A stretch of DNA of 64,000 nucleotides from Paenibacillus illinoisensis NBRC 15959 (GCF_004000925.1 NZ_BIME01000012.1:124001-188000); one strand, 5' to 3'. Positions 45,549 to 54,512 are shown, counted from the first letter of the stretch. Numbers and translations: made by a program. Notes: generated by a model from the sequence alone, not told the origin.

Positions 45549-46318
45549 ACGAAAAAGTGACTCCCCCAGAGTCCATGTCTGAATCCGTGGGTTTGATTTG
45601 GGAATACCAGCAAACCAAGGATAATGAAATTGCAACAGTGCTTATCCGCAAATATGAACCGATGGTGAAGATGGCAGCAGGCAAGATTGCCCGGAATCGC
45701 CCGGATCTGTACGAAGATCTGTATCAGACTGGCCAAATGGCTCTGATTCGCCTTCTGCAGCAGTACGATATTAATCTAGGTATTCCGTTCGAACCTTACG
45801 CCATGAAAAGCATGATCGGTCATATGAAAAACTATCTCCGGGACAAATCCTGGTATATTCAGGTACCTCGACGAATCAAGGAAAAAGGTGCACTTGTTCA
45901 ACATGCTATTGATGAATTGACGGTGAAGTTTGAACGCTCACCAAGTGTGGATGAGATTGCTGAATACCTTGACCTGACCCCAGAGGAAACCATCGAAGTG
46001 TTAGCTGGTCGGGAATGTTACCACTACGTCTCACTTGATTCTCCACTGTCTCAGGATGAAAGTGCAGCAACGCTTGGTGAACTCATCAGTGCAGACGTAA
46101 ATGATTTTGATTCGGTGGAGAAGCGGATGGACTTGCAGCAGGCATTGGGACAGTTGAAGGAACAGGAGCAGAAGGTGCTGATTTTGGCCTTCCAGGATGG
46201 TCAGTCTCAACGGGCGATAGCTCAGAAATTGGGTGTATCCCAGATGAGTGTTTCCCGAATTCAGAAGAGAGCTACTGAAAAACTGAAACAGATCATGTCT
46301 AATGCTTCAATGTTATGA
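45545..46318 (+). CDS. sigB: Alternative sigma factor SigB
   Basis: A 257-residue sigma-70 group 3 protein. Region 2 has YEDLYQTGQMALIRLLQQYD and RDKSWYIQVPRRIKEKG (regions 2.1-3), with region 4 at the C-terminus (LILAFQDGQSQRAIAQKLGVSQMSVSRIQKRA). Genes with rsbV and rsbW upstream in this order encode SigB or SigF; the RsbY/K/M-like genes, lack of SpoIIA context and SigB-like promoters nearby favour SigB. The spoIIA operon would be elsewhere. Confidence 0.88.
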   Translation: MNEKVTPPESMSESVGLIWEYQQTKDNEIATVLIRKYEPMVKMAAGKIARNRPDLYEDLYQTGQMALIRLLQQYDINLGIPFEPYAMKSMIGHMKNYLRDKSWYIQVPRRIKEKGALVQHAIDELTVKFERSPSVDEIAEYLDLTPEETIEVLAGRECYHYVSLDSPLSQDESAATLGELISADVNDFDSVEKRMDLQQALGQLKEQEQKVLILAFQDGQSQRAIAQKLGVSQMSVSRIQKRATEKLKQIMSNASML

Positions 46319-46354
46319 GATGTGAATCCCTGATGTTGTTAAGTACGGCATAAG

Positions 46355-46397
46355 AAGGACACGTGATTCCACTGGAATACATACGTGTCCTTTTTTG
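46355..46397 (+). terminator. Terminator after sigB
   Basis: AAGGACACGT-ATTCCA pairs with TGGAAT-ACGTGTCCTT, then six T. Confidence 0.9.
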
Positions 46398-46445
46398 AAA
46401 TTTGTTTTGGATGTGCTGTATATTATGAAATCCAGGAGTGATGTT

Positions 46446-47474
46446 GTGACGGTGGATCGGGTCAAGCTGGCAGCCAGGCGTGACAAATTATCATTTTCGG
46501 AGCAGTGGGATTGGTGGGACTGGGTCGCACCAGAAGATAAGGAGATGGCCGAAGTTATAGAGGGGCTTATTGAAGAGTTCCCAGAGATGCAATACTTCCT
46601 TCGTAAGATCCCAGAGGTGCATTCCAATTACCTGTCTGTACGATATTTAAACGGGACAGATCCGGTTATATTTGGTTCACTTTTATATGCAGTCAAAAAT
46701 GAGAAAGATAGTTCACGCAAAGATAATCAGATGTTTTTCTATGTCGACCAAAAAAGTTTGGTAACGATTAATTTGGATGATAACACCAGAGGAATTATGA
46801 ATACGGGAGAACGCTCTGCCATGCTGCAGCAGTGTAACACAGCTCGTGATGGGATGTTTGTTCTGTTCCGGGCCATATTGCACTACTATCATGTGGGCAT
46901 GGATCAGTTTGAAATGCATTTGCGTGAACTGGAACGGAAGATGGAATCGCGTAATGCTCGAACATTGATGGACCAAATTCTTGAAGCGCGGTTTGAGCTT
47001 TTGTATTGGAGCAATCTGTTTATCCCTTATTCTGAATTAATGGCTGCAGCGCGGGAGGCCTATCTGGATGATATTGAGGACAGTCGTTTCTTCAAGCAGC
47101 TGCAGCACCGGATCGAGCGGATGGAGCGTCTCTTTCAGCACTATGAAAAAGAAATCGACACACTCATTTCTATAGATAATGCGACTTCCGGTGTACGTGG
47201 TAACGAGATTATGAAGACACTAACCATCGTTACTTCGGTATGTACGCCCGCAACGGCTGCCGGTGCAATCTGGGGGATGAACTTCGAGAACCTGCCTTTG
47301 ATAGACAAGACATGGGGGGTTGTATTGGTCATCGCACTCATCCTCGCCAGCATGGCTAGCATGTATGTATGGATGATGATGAAAGGCTGGACCGGAGATC
47401 TGTTGAAGTTGAAGCCCACGCAGCGACCGGCTGATGACCCCGGGAAACGGGGCAATTCCGTGCGGAAGGGATGA
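46446..47474 (+). CDS. CorA-family metal ion transporter
   Basis: A 342-residue protein. A large N-terminal cytoplasmic domain (about 1-270) ends in a long helix. Two C-terminal helices follow, the first ending in the selectivity motif GMNFENLP, a variant of GMN-E. CorA channels pass Mg, or in some members Co, Ni or Zn. GTG 46446 follows AGGAG; longer starts overlap the sigB terminator. It converges on the DUF5665-like gene. Confidence 0.88.
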   Translation: MTVDRVKLAARRDKLSFSEQWDWWDWVAPEDKEMAEVIEGLIEEFPEMQYFLRKIPEVHSNYLSVRYLNGTDPVIFGSLLYAVKNEKDSSRKDNQMFFYVDQKSLVTINLDDNTRGIMNTGERSAMLQQCNTARDGMFVLFRAILHYYHVGMDQFEMHLRELERKMESRNARTLMDQILEARFELLYWSNLFIPYSELMAAAREAYLDDIEDSRFFKQLQHRIERMERLFQHYEKEIDTLISIDNATSGVRGNEIMKTLTIVTSVCTPATAAGAIWGMNFENLPLIDKTWGVVLVIALILASMASMYVWMMMKGWTGDLLKLKPTQRPADDPGKRGNSVRKG

Positions 47475-47485
47475 TGGCTCTTAGC

Positions 47486-47851
47486 CTAGCTCTTGTAATC
47501 GTCAATATATCCAAGCAGATCTGCAATGTATTGTCCCACAATCGGCATGTTTACAAATTGACTGAGTATAAGACCTAAGAGACCAAGGACAACAAATGTT
47601 CCGAGGGTAAGTCCAAGTCCTCTCGCCATACCCGCAGTAAAATTGGTGATGATCCGTTTTTTGGGACTGGTGTAATTCTCGATAATATCCTTGATCTGTG
47701 CCTTTTCCAAACTGTCCGCAAGCTGATCCAGGCGTGTGTTCAGTTTTTTGACTTCATGGCGCAATTCAAAAGGATGCTCTGCCGTATCATACTGCTGCGA
47801 TGGTTTGCTTCCAGTAACGGGGGTATTTCCGTTTAATGTGACTTTGCTCAT
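47486..47851 (-). CDS. DUF5665-like membrane protein
   Basis: A 121-residue protein. The N-terminal half is hydrophilic with a coiled-coil-like stretch (EVKKLNTRLDQLADSLEKAQ). The sequence IKDIIENYTSPKKRIITNF precedes a glycine-rich membrane helix (GLGLTLGTFVVLGLLGLIL). ATG 47851 follows AGGAGGAG. It lies downstream of the YtxH-like gene on the same strand but a terminator intervenes. Function unknown. Confidence 0.75.
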   Translation of the reverse strand: MSKVTLNGNTPVTGSKPSQQYDTAEHPFELRHEVKKLNTRLDQLADSLEKAQIKDIIENYTSPKKRIITNFTAGMARGLGLTLGTFVVLGLLGLILSQFVNMPIVGQYIADLLGYIDDYKS

Positions 47852-47882
47852 GTGAGTCCTCCTCCTATTACAATGGATGAAA

Positions 47883-47911
47883 AATAGCCAGCTGAAACTC
47901 AGCTGGCTATT
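47883..47911 (-). terminator. Terminator after YtxH-like gene
   Basis: AATAGCCAGCTGA, loop of three, TCAGCTGGCTATT: a perfect 13-base stem followed on the minus strand by T-rich sequence. Confidence 0.88.
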
Positions 47912-47929
47912 GACCATTCGCTCAAGCCT

Positions 47930-48337
47930 TTACAGGCTGGTCGAATTCAGCTCTTTTCGTGCATCTTCCTTTGCTTCCTCGGAAGCGGAAGCAACCTCGC
48001 TGGTCGCTTTAGTTGCTTCATCCGCTACATCCGCGGACGCTTTCCTTACCGATTCCATGACGTCGTTACGGCCTTGGTTCACCGTTTTTGCGATATCGGA
48101 AGTTTTGGTAGAAACAGTTTTAGCGAGTTCGGTAGCCTTGTCACTGACAACGGCTGCAACTTCCTTGGTGCGGTCTGTAACCATACCAACCTTCTCGGAA
48201 AGGTCGCCGCGAAGTTCGCGTCCTGGTTTAGGGGCGAAGAGCAATGCTGCTGCTGCTCCCAGCAAGCCACCGATGAAAATGCCTTTTGCGAAAGTCGAAC
48301 CGCTTTGTACAGGATATTGATCTTCTGCTTTATTCAT
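47930..48337 (-). CDS. YtxH-like stress protein
   Basis: A 135-residue protein with one N-terminal glycine-rich membrane helix (FIGGLLGAAAALLFAPKPG) followed by GRELRGDL and a long Ala/Thr/Lys/Ser-rich helix. This is the YtxH-like (gas-vesicle GvpP-like) pattern, stress-induced in B. subtilis. ATG follows AAGGAGTG. Lies 63 bases after the GlsB-like gene and may share its SigB-like promoter. Confidence 0.85.
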   Translation of the reverse strand: MNKAEDQYPVQSGSTFAKGIFIGGLLGAAAALLFAPKPGRELRGDLSEKVGMVTDRTKEVAAVVSDKATELAKTVSTKTSDIAKTVNQGRNDVMESVRKASADVADEATKATSEVASASEEAKEDARKELNSTSL

Positions 48338-48400
48338 GTCTAATCACTCCTTCTTTAAATTAAAAAACGTTTACGAAACAACGAACACCTTGTTGACCGA

Positions 48401-48658
48401 TCAGGCAGCCTGTCTGAACAACCTGGACACAAGCCCCAGCAAAAAGACAAAGAGTGCTGTACCAATAATGGCAGGGATCACGGCGAAATTACCGATAACG
48501 GGTCCCCAATTACCAAGCAACAGTGCACCCAGCCAGGCTCCCACAAAACCGGCAACCATGGCTCCAATGATGCCTCCAGGCATATTGTGACCGGCAAGTG
48601 CATCTCCGATGAGGCCGATGATAACTGCCAAGATGATGCTGAGAATAATGCCCCACAT
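48401..48658 (-). CDS. GlsB/YeaQ/YmgE family membrane protein
   Basis: An 85-residue protein with three glycine-rich helices (MWGIILSIILAVIIGLIGD, MPGGIIGAMVAGFVGAWLG). It belongs to the transglycosylase-associated/GlsB family, widely stress-linked, function unclear. ATG follows AAAGGAGG. A SigB-like promoter lies about 63-88 bases upstream on the minus strand. Confidence 0.88.
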   Translation of the reverse strand: MWGIILSIILAVIIGLIGDALAGHNMPGGIIGAMVAGFVGAWLGALLLGNWGPVIGNFAVIPAIIGTALFVFLLGLVSRLFRQAA

Positions 48659-48720
48659 AACAACCGCCTCCTTTACACTTGATGCAGGATGTTGTCTGTT
48701 CGCGTTTGCTTACTTCGTAT

Positions 48721-48746
48721 ATAAACGTCGTGCATCAAGCTGAAAC
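48721..48746 (-). promoter_or_regulatory. SigB-like promoter for GlsB-like gene
   Basis: On the minus strand GTTTCA (48746-48741), 14 bases, GTTTAT (48726-48721). The -35 is a strong match and the -10 shares four of six bases with GGGTAT. Confidence 0.58.
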
Positions 48747-48786
48747 AACTGAAGCAGATATGGGCATCCTGGAATTTGAAGGAATT

Positions 48787-49482
48787 TCAGATCATTCGTT
48801 TGATTGCACCAATCATGCACACAAGCCAGGCTAGTCCGGCAACGAATCCGGCAAATACGTCTGTAGGATAGTGCACGCCGAGCATAATCCGGCTGATTCC
48901 GATGAGACCGATAAACCCTATACCGCACACAATAGGCAGCATAATGGAGGCAGATTGCGTCTGTCGTTCAATGGCCCAGATGACAAAAAACATGCCGTAA
49001 AACCCCATGGAAATCATGGCGTGACCGCTGGGGAAGCTATATCCATGAACCACCATTAAATGATCAAGTTCAGGCCGGCTTCGACGGAAAATTTCCTTCA
49101 ATCCAACGTTAAGCAGCCACATGACTGCAAAGCTGCCCAGAACTACATAGCCATAGATGGAGTATCGTGAATTACGGTGTATAAAGAAGAGGGCCGCTGC
49201 ACAGACTGCGGCTAATGCCGAGATCTTGAAAGAACCAATGGCAGTAATGAAGGTAATGACAGGCAGAAGGGCAAGGCGAGATTCAGAATGGAGATAAAAC
49301 CAATGTTGAATTCGATCATCTAATTGAATAATAAAATGAGTCCCCAGCCAGGCACCTAACATGGCCAAAACAATGACTAGAGCAGAACTGAACAGAACGC
49401 CTATTCCACTCCAGACAAAAAGGGAGCGCCAAGGTAAACGCGGAGAATTTCTGAACAAAGAGGAATTGCTTTCACGCAGCAT
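48787..49482 (-). CDS. PAP2-family phosphatase
   Basis: A 231-residue membrane phosphatase with six helices and the three PAP2 motifs: KEIFRRSRP, YSFPSGH and SRIMLGVHYPTDV. Such enzymes remove phosphate from lipid carriers such as undecaprenyl pyrophosphate or phosphatidic acid. ATG 49482 follows AAGGAGAT. A SigB-like promoter lies 54-80 bases upstream. It could contribute to envelope stress defence, including bacitracin-like stress. Confidence 0.88.
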   Translation of the reverse strand: MLRESNSSLFRNSPRLPWRSLFVWSGIGVLFSSALVIVLAMLGAWLGTHFIIQLDDRIQHWFYLHSESRLALLPVITFITAIGSFKISALAAVCAAALFFIHRNSRYSIYGYVVLGSFAVMWLLNVGLKEIFRRSRPELDHLMVVHGYSFPSGHAMISMGFYGMFFVIWAIERQTQSASIMLPIVCGIGFIGLIGISRIMLGVHYPTDVFAGFVAGLAWLVCMIGAIKRMI

Positions 49483-49536
49483 AAATGATATCTCCTTCAA
49501 GATAGGATTGGTTAAACATTCCAGATTGCTATAGGC

Positions 49537-49562
49537 TTACCCGAAAATCATGTCGAAAAAAC
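49537..49562 (-). promoter_or_regulatory. SigB-like promoter for PAP2 gene
   Basis: On the minus strand GTTTTT (49562-49557), 14 bases, GGGTAA (49542-49537). The -10 is a strong match and the -35 shares GTTT. A SigA-like TATAAT for the divergent asparaginase gene lies nearby. Confidence 0.62.
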
Positions 49563-49661
49563 TGAAAAAACATTGCATTTGTACTATAATTTAAAGATAT
49601 CCCATGCGGCGTAATGACGCAAAGCAGAGATGAGACTGGGAGCATAAAGGAGAGAACTCGC

Positions 49662-50681
49662 ATGGAGAGTGCGTTGTTAGTTAAAGAATACCGTGCAGGC
49701 GTGATGGAATGCGCCCACTTTGGACACATAAGCATCACGAATGAAAACGGAGATGTCGTTTATTCGGCAGGCAATCCACATTTCAGAGCGTTTACCCGCT
49801 CATCTGCCAAGCCTTTTCAGGCTATTCCAGGCATTCGAGCAGGAATTGCAGCCCACTATGGGTTAACCTCCCAAGAAATCGCGATCATGGCATCTTCCCA
49901 TCGTTCGGAGCCAGAGCATATTAAAGTGCTGGAGAAATTATCGGCCAAACTTGGATTGGGAGAAGAATGCCTGATTTGCGCGGCAAGTTATCCATTGAAT
50001 GATGATAGCCGAAATCAATGGCTGCGCAATCAAGGAGAGAAGCGAAGAATACTGCATAATTGTTCGGGGAAACACCTTGGCATCCTGGGTTACAGTCAGA
50101 TGAAAAACTTCGATCTGGACAGTTACGCGGAGCGGGAGCATCCGGTGCAGCGTGAAATTCTGAAAACGATGGCTGATATGGCTGGAATTGAGCAGAAGGA
50201 AATTGAACTCGGGACGGATGGCTGCGGCTTTCCGGTATTTTCGTTGCCTTTATCGGCGTTGTCGAATGCGTATCTGAAGCTGGCTTGCCCGGATTTAATT
50301 GAAGATGAACCGACTCGCTTGGCAGTGGAAACCATTACGTCTGCCATGAATGATCAGCCTCTTATGGTTGGCGGAACCGGACGGGTTGATTCGGTGCTTC
50401 TGGAAGACAGCAATATTGTTGCTAAAGGCGGCTTCAAGGGAGTATTCGGTTTTGCACTGAAAAAGGAAAGGCTCGGGATAACATTTAAAGTGCTCGACGG
50501 ATCTGAAGATGAATGGGCATGGATTGCTAAATCAATCCTTGTACAGATTGGATATTCCAATCGGACAACTATTGAACGACTGGCTCAAGTGTTCCCTCCT
50601 GAAATCCGTAATGATGCCGGAAATATTGTGGGACATGCGGATTGTGAATTCGTGCTTCACTCACCTGAGGAAAGCGTATAA
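49662..50681 (+). CDS. L-asparaginase II-type (Rhizobium-like) protein
   Basis: A 339-residue protein of the AnsII/rhizobial asparaginase family: YRAGVMECAHFGHISI, RSSAKPFQAIPGI (with the serine-lysine catalytic elements), HNCSGKHLGILG and DGCGFPVFSLPLSAL. This family, distinct from AnsA, hydrolyses asparagine to aspartate and ammonia. ATG 49662 follows AAAGGAGAG. Expected in the cytoplasm; no signal peptide. Confidence 0.88.
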   Translation: MESALLVKEYRAGVMECAHFGHISITNENGDVVYSAGNPHFRAFTRSSAKPFQAIPGIRAGIAAHYGLTSQEIAIMASSHRSEPEHIKVLEKLSAKLGLGEECLICAASYPLNDDSRNQWLRNQGEKRRILHNCSGKHLGILGYSQMKNFDLDSYAEREHPVQREILKTMADMAGIEQKEIELGTDGCGFPVFSLPLSALSNAYLKLACPDLIEDEPTRLAVETITSAMNDQPLMVGGTGRVDSVLLEDSNIVAKGGFKGVFGFALKKERLGITFKVLDGSEDEWAWIAKSILVQIGYSNRTTIERLAQVFPPEIRNDAGNIVGHADCEFVLHSPEESV

Positions 50682-50823
50682 CCATAAGCTAGGGGCGTGA
50701 TTAGAATCCCCGGACCCCGGGTAAAGATGAGATACCAACAGGTATTCATCTAAGCATTCATATACACGCAAGACCTGCTGTCAGATGTAGATAGCAGCTC
50801 TAAACCCTTGGAGGTGGATGAAC

Positions 50824-51549
50824 ATGATTAAAGTAGTGACATCGGAAGAAAGGCACACGTCGGATCGAGGTTGGATACACAGTGAGTTCAGCTTTTCTTT
50901 TGCAGATTATGACGATCCAAGCAATGCGCATTTTGGTTGCCTGCTGGCTCATAATGACAACACGCTGATGCCGCAGGAAGGCTTTAAACGACATCCACAT
51001 CATGACCTGGAAATTGTAAGTTACGTAATATCCGGTAGGCTCAAGCATACAGACAGTATGGGAACTGAACAGGTACTTGAGCCGGGAACGGTACAGGTGA
51101 TGAGTGCAGGCACCGGTGTGGAACATTCCGAGACCAATCCGTCCGAGGATGAACCGGTACGTTTCCTGCAAATGTGGTTCCTGCCATCCCAGCGCATGCT
51201 GAAACCATCGTATACGAATCGGCAATTTGACCCGCAGGAACAGCTGAACCGACTGTGTCCCGTTGTATCCGGACAGGGAGGGGAAGGTGCCGAAGGCGCG
51301 CTTCCAATTGCACAGGATGTGACCTGTTATCTGACCCAATTGGAGTCCGGTAAAAAAATCATGTATCCACAGCATGAAGACAGACGCACTCATCTTTTTC
51401 TGATCAGTGGTCATGTGGATATCGCCTGTGCGGATGGGAATTTCAATCTGAAGCCAGGGGATGCTGCCCGTATTCGAAAAAGCTGTGATCTGCAGATTAC
51501 GAGCACAGGAAGCGAAGTAGCGGAATTCGTACTGGTAGATTTGCCTTAA
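50824..51549 (+). CDS. Pirin-family protein (YhhW-like)
   Basis: A 241-residue bicupin protein with the pirin metal site HPHHDLEIVSYVISG (about residue 58-72) and HTDSMGTEQVLEPGTVQVM. The YhhW/quercetin 2,3-dioxygenase branch has a C-terminal cupin (about 150-240) as here. ATG 50824 has GGAGG 9 bases upstream; the ATG at 50818 is too close. Upstream, 50682-50823, holds only a GATGA-ATACC/GGTAT-CATC hairpin. Confidence 0.88.
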   Translation: MIKVVTSEERHTSDRGWIHSEFSFSFADYDDPSNAHFGCLLAHNDNTLMPQEGFKRHPHHDLEIVSYVISGRLKHTDSMGTEQVLEPGTVQVMSAGTGVEHSETNPSEDEPVRFLQMWFLPSQRMLKPSYTNRQFDPQEQLNRLCPVVSGQGGEGAEGALPIAQDVTCYLTQLESGKKIMYPQHEDRRTHLFLISGHVDIACADGNFNLKPGDAARIRKSCDLQITSTGSEVAEFVLVDLP

Positions 51550-51605
51550 CTTGCTTAAATGACAAGTCATACTAGCAAATGAGGATATCAAGTAAGCTAA
51601 AAGAT

Positions 51606-51651
51606 AAAAAGGACCTGCCCTCCATTTGGTGGAGGCAGGCCCTTTTTATTT
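51606..51651. terminator. Bidirectional terminator
   Basis: AAAAAGGACCTGCCCTCCA pairs with TGGAGGCAGGCCCTTTTT; between convergent pirin and DUF1128 genes. Confidence 0.9.
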
Positions 51652-51674
51652 GTGTGAACGAAGATGGGCTGCTT

Positions 51675-51899
51675 TTAAGCTTTACGCAGGTTCCCCAGTT
51701 CGGAAGCAACAGCTTCCACTTCTGAAATACTGAGATGCTCCTTGCTCATCACCATCTCATACAGATCATGCAAATCCTCGTATTTATCGAGGGGGAATGC
51801 CGAAGCCTGCATAGCCGCACCGCTGGCCATACGCAGCTTGGTTTTGATCGCTTCAATCATATATTCCATGTTGGCCGCGTTCGGTTGTGTCAAATCCAT
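51675..51899 (-). CDS. DUF1128 family protein
   Basis: A 74-residue cytoplasmic, helical protein: ANMEYMIEAIKTKLRMASGAA, DLHDLYEMVMSKEHLSISE, VASELGNLRKA. This is the DUF1128 (YdbT-like short) pattern of Firmicutes. ATG 51899 has GGAAGGG 12 bases upstream, a better arrangement than the ATGs at 51911 or 52013. Function unknown. Confidence 0.8.
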   Translation of the reverse strand: MDLTQPNAANMEYMIEAIKTKLRMASGAAMQASAFPLDKYEDLHDLYEMVMSKEHLSISEVEAVASELGNLRKA

Positions 51900-52057
51900 C
51901 GTTATGTCCATCCCTTCCGTATCGGAAACTGTTGTCATTGTATCATGATTGGACAGGCACAGGCCAATGTTTTGCGGGAATCCCCCTGTATCGGATAAAA
52001 TGTAAAAAAACAATACTCATTCACATTGCTTCTGTGTGTGTAAAGGAGGGAAAAAGA

Positions 52058-52600
52058 TTGGCAGTATACAAGCGTGAGATGGTGCGCCACCAGAGTCGAG
52101 AAACGCCAAAAGGTGTACCTGGAGAAGACCTGGTTTTATTTTTCAAACACATTTATGAGCAGCATTCACCTGATGAAATAACATTTGTCTGCATTGGAAC
52201 GGATCGTTCATCGGGAGATGCACTCGGGCCTTTGACAGGAAGTCTGCTGGAGGAGCACGGAGTGGGTCATGTTGTAGGAACGCTAGCAGCACCTTGCGAT
52301 GCAGATACACTGGAGAAACGGATGTCTCAAATCCCGGCACATCATACCATTGTTGCTATTGATGCCTGTCTGGGTCCAAAACATGCCACAGGTACATATT
52401 ATCTTTCCCATCATGCGTTGAATCCGGCACAATCCGTAGGGGGGAAGCTGCAGCCTGTTGGGCATTATAGTGTGGCAGCTGTAGTAAACGTCAATGGTCC
52501 CAGGCCCTATTCCATCCTGCAGATGACTTCGCTTCATCTCGTCATGAACATGTCCCGAACGATCGCTGACGCAGCGTTTGCGGCGAGGAAAATGAGATAA
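52058..52600 (+). CDS. yyaC: Spore protease YyaC family protein
   Basis: A 180-residue protein with VCIGTDRSSGDALGPLTGS near residue 48, the hallmark of the YyaC/DUF1256 family, and IVAIDACLG. It is related in fold to hydrogenase maturation peptidases and is made in the mother cell during sporulation. TTG 52058 follows GGAGGG by 7 bases. Its presence supports a spore-forming host. Confidence 0.9.
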   Translation: MAVYKREMVRHQSRETPKGVPGEDLVLFFKHIYEQHSPDEITFVCIGTDRSSGDALGPLTGSLLEEHGVGHVVGTLAAPCDADTLEKRMSQIPAHHTIVAIDACLGPKHATGTYYLSHHALNPAQSVGGKLQPVGHYSVAAVVNVNGPRPYSILQMTSLHLVMNMSRTIADAAFAARKMR

Positions 52601-52709
52601 ACGTTTCATTCATGTGATGAAAGCTTAATAATATACAACTTGAATGACAAGAAGTTGGTTATATACAATGAATATAATCAATTCAATTCGCGCAGAGAGA
52701 GGGATTCAT

Positions 52710-53504
52710 ATGGAAAAAGTGATATGTGATGGAACGACGATATGTTATGCCGAACAAGGCAAGGGAGAAGCACTTATTTTGCTTCACGGATACTGCGGCA
52801 GTTCATCCTATTGGGATGAAGTTGTGCCGGAGCTTGCACGTCATTATCGCTGCATCGTACCCGATCTGCGTGGACACGGTAAGACGGACGCCCCTATGGG
52901 AACATACACAATAGATCAAATGGGCAATGATGTTCTGCAATTAATGGATGAGCTGAATGTGGACAAGGCTGTCCTGCTTGGACACTCCATGGGAGGATAT
53001 ATCGCCCTTTCCATCGCTCAGCGCCATCCGGAACGACTAAAAGCCTTTGGTTTGATCCATTCTACCGCATATCCGGATAGCGAAGAGGGCAAGGAAAAGC
53101 GTCTTCGTGCAGTATCGGCTATTCAGACGGATGGTATTGTAAGCTTTGTGGATGGATTGGTTCCGGGATTGTTTGCTCCTGAACATGTGGAGCGGTTATC
53201 GGCAAAAGTATCACGTGTCAAGGAAATCGGGTACCAGACCGCACCTCAGGGTGCAGTTGGAGCCGCACTGGCTATGCGGGAACGTCCGGATCGCCGTGAT
53301 GTTTTATCGGCTACACCGTTACCGGTTTTGCTGGTTGCAGGTGAAAAAGACCCTGTGATCCCGCCGGAACGCACGTTTACGAGCGATAAACCGCATATTG
53401 TACAAGCGGTCATTGCCGGAGCGGGCCACATGAGCATGTATGAAGCACCGGAACAGTTGATTCAGGTCATTAGTCAATTTATGAACGGTTTACCGAAGGC
53501 GTAA
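52710..53504 (+). CDS. Alpha/beta hydrolase
   Basis: A 264-residue cytoplasmic hydrolase. Landmarks are ILLHGYCGSSSYWDEV, DLRGHGKTDAP, the nucleophile GHSMGGY (about residue 96), VAGEKDPVIPP and GAGHMSMYEAPEQL with the catalytic histidine. It resembles RsbQ/pimeloyl-carrier-protein esterase-type enzymes. ATG 52710 follows AGAGAGGG. Substrate unknown. Confidence 0.88.
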   Translation: MEKVICDGTTICYAEQGKGEALILLHGYCGSSSYWDEVVPELARHYRCIVPDLRGHGKTDAPMGTYTIDQMGNDVLQLMDELNVDKAVLLGHSMGGYIALSIAQRHPERLKAFGLIHSTAYPDSEEGKEKRLRAVSAIQTDGIVSFVDGLVPGLFAPEHVERLSAKVSRVKEIGYQTAPQGAVGAALAMRERPDRRDVLSATPLPVLLVAGEKDPVIPPERTFTSDKPHIVQAVIAGAGHMSMYEAPEQLIQVISQFMNGLPKA

Positions 53505-53559
53505 ATCTCTGAAGTCTTTATTCTCAGCAAAGTTGATCATTCAGCATATATCGTTATCC

Positions 53560-53606
53560 TAAGAAACCCCTGAGCGTCTCTATAAAGACACGGGGGTTTC
53601 TTTTTG
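53560..53606 (+). terminator. Terminator
   Basis: AAGAAACCCC-GTCT pairs with AGAC-GGGGGTTTCTT then TTTTT. Confidence 0.88.
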
Positions 53607-53712
53607 CATCCTGGAATCCAAGAGGATGTCCTTTTTGGCTTTTTGATAGGGCATGAATTAAACTAGCAATAATGGATGATGATCCGAATGAGCGAATGAG
53701 GGGGCATATTTG

Positions 53713-54402
53713 ATGTTCAGAAAAGACTATCTGCTCCGCATGATGGAGGAAATGACCGAGGCGATTGGCAAAGCATTTACACTCAGACAACAGCGGAAAC
53801 ATACGGAGGCACTTTCAGAATTGGACGAGCTGCTTCGCAGGCAGTTTGGCATGAATTTGTCTTTGCTGAATTCTCTCCCCGCAGAGGATGTCATTGAAAT
53901 GTTTCGTTTTCGCGGAGTCATTGAAGTGGACAATCTGCAGCAAGCCGCGCGGCTGATCGAAGAGGAAGGTTATATTTATGGAGAGAAGGCCAGAGTGGAA
54001 GGCATCGATGATCAAGAGAAACAGGATTCAGAGGATGAAGGACTTATCCGGTTAATGAAATCATTGCACTTTTATCTGTATGCCCTGAATCATGGTGCCA
54101 ACCCGAAGCTGCTGGATGCACCGGAACGCGTGCAATCGATATTGGAACAAACGAAAGAATACGAACTTCCTGCCCGTACGGAGAAACAGCTTGCGCTGTA
54201 TCAAGAACAACATGGGCGATATGATCTGGCCGAGAACAGCTGGTACCGCGTTCTGCGGGTAGGCGAGGGGCAGCTCGTGAATTATCGCGAAGATGTGAAG
54301 GCCTTTTATGAACGATTGAGCAAGCTTGAAGATGGGCAACTGGAACAGGGCGGCCTGCCACGTCAGGAAGTGGAGGAAGGTCTCGCTGAACTCATCCGCT
54401 AA
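53713..54402 (+). CDS. DUF6483-like helical protein
   Basis: A 229-residue soluble protein, almost all helical: FRKDYLLRMMEEMTEAIGKA, EALSELDELLRRQFGM, AARLIEEEGYIYGE, then two TPR-like helices (KQLALYQEQHGRYDLAENSW). The first half matches the conserved DUF6483 pattern known from clostridia and Bacillales. ATG 53713 follows GGGGG by 8 bases. Function unknown. Confidence 0.75.
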   Translation: MFRKDYLLRMMEEMTEAIGKAFTLRQQRKHTEALSELDELLRRQFGMNLSLLNSLPAEDVIEMFRFRGVIEVDNLQQAARLIEEEGYIYGEKARVEGIDDQEKQDSEDEGLIRLMKSLHFYLYALNHGANPKLLDAPERVQSILEQTKEYELPARTEKQLALYQEQHGRYDLAENSWYRVLRVGEGQLVNYREDVKAFYERLSKLEDGQLEQGGLPRQEVEEGLAELIR

Positions 54403-54512
54403 GCGGAGAACAAAACAGGACACAAATGAATAAGGCTTGTTAGGTGTCTTCACTTGGAGCGGCACCGGAATTGTGGTATGGTTACGGTTGACCAAACCAA
54501 ATCGAAAGTGAG

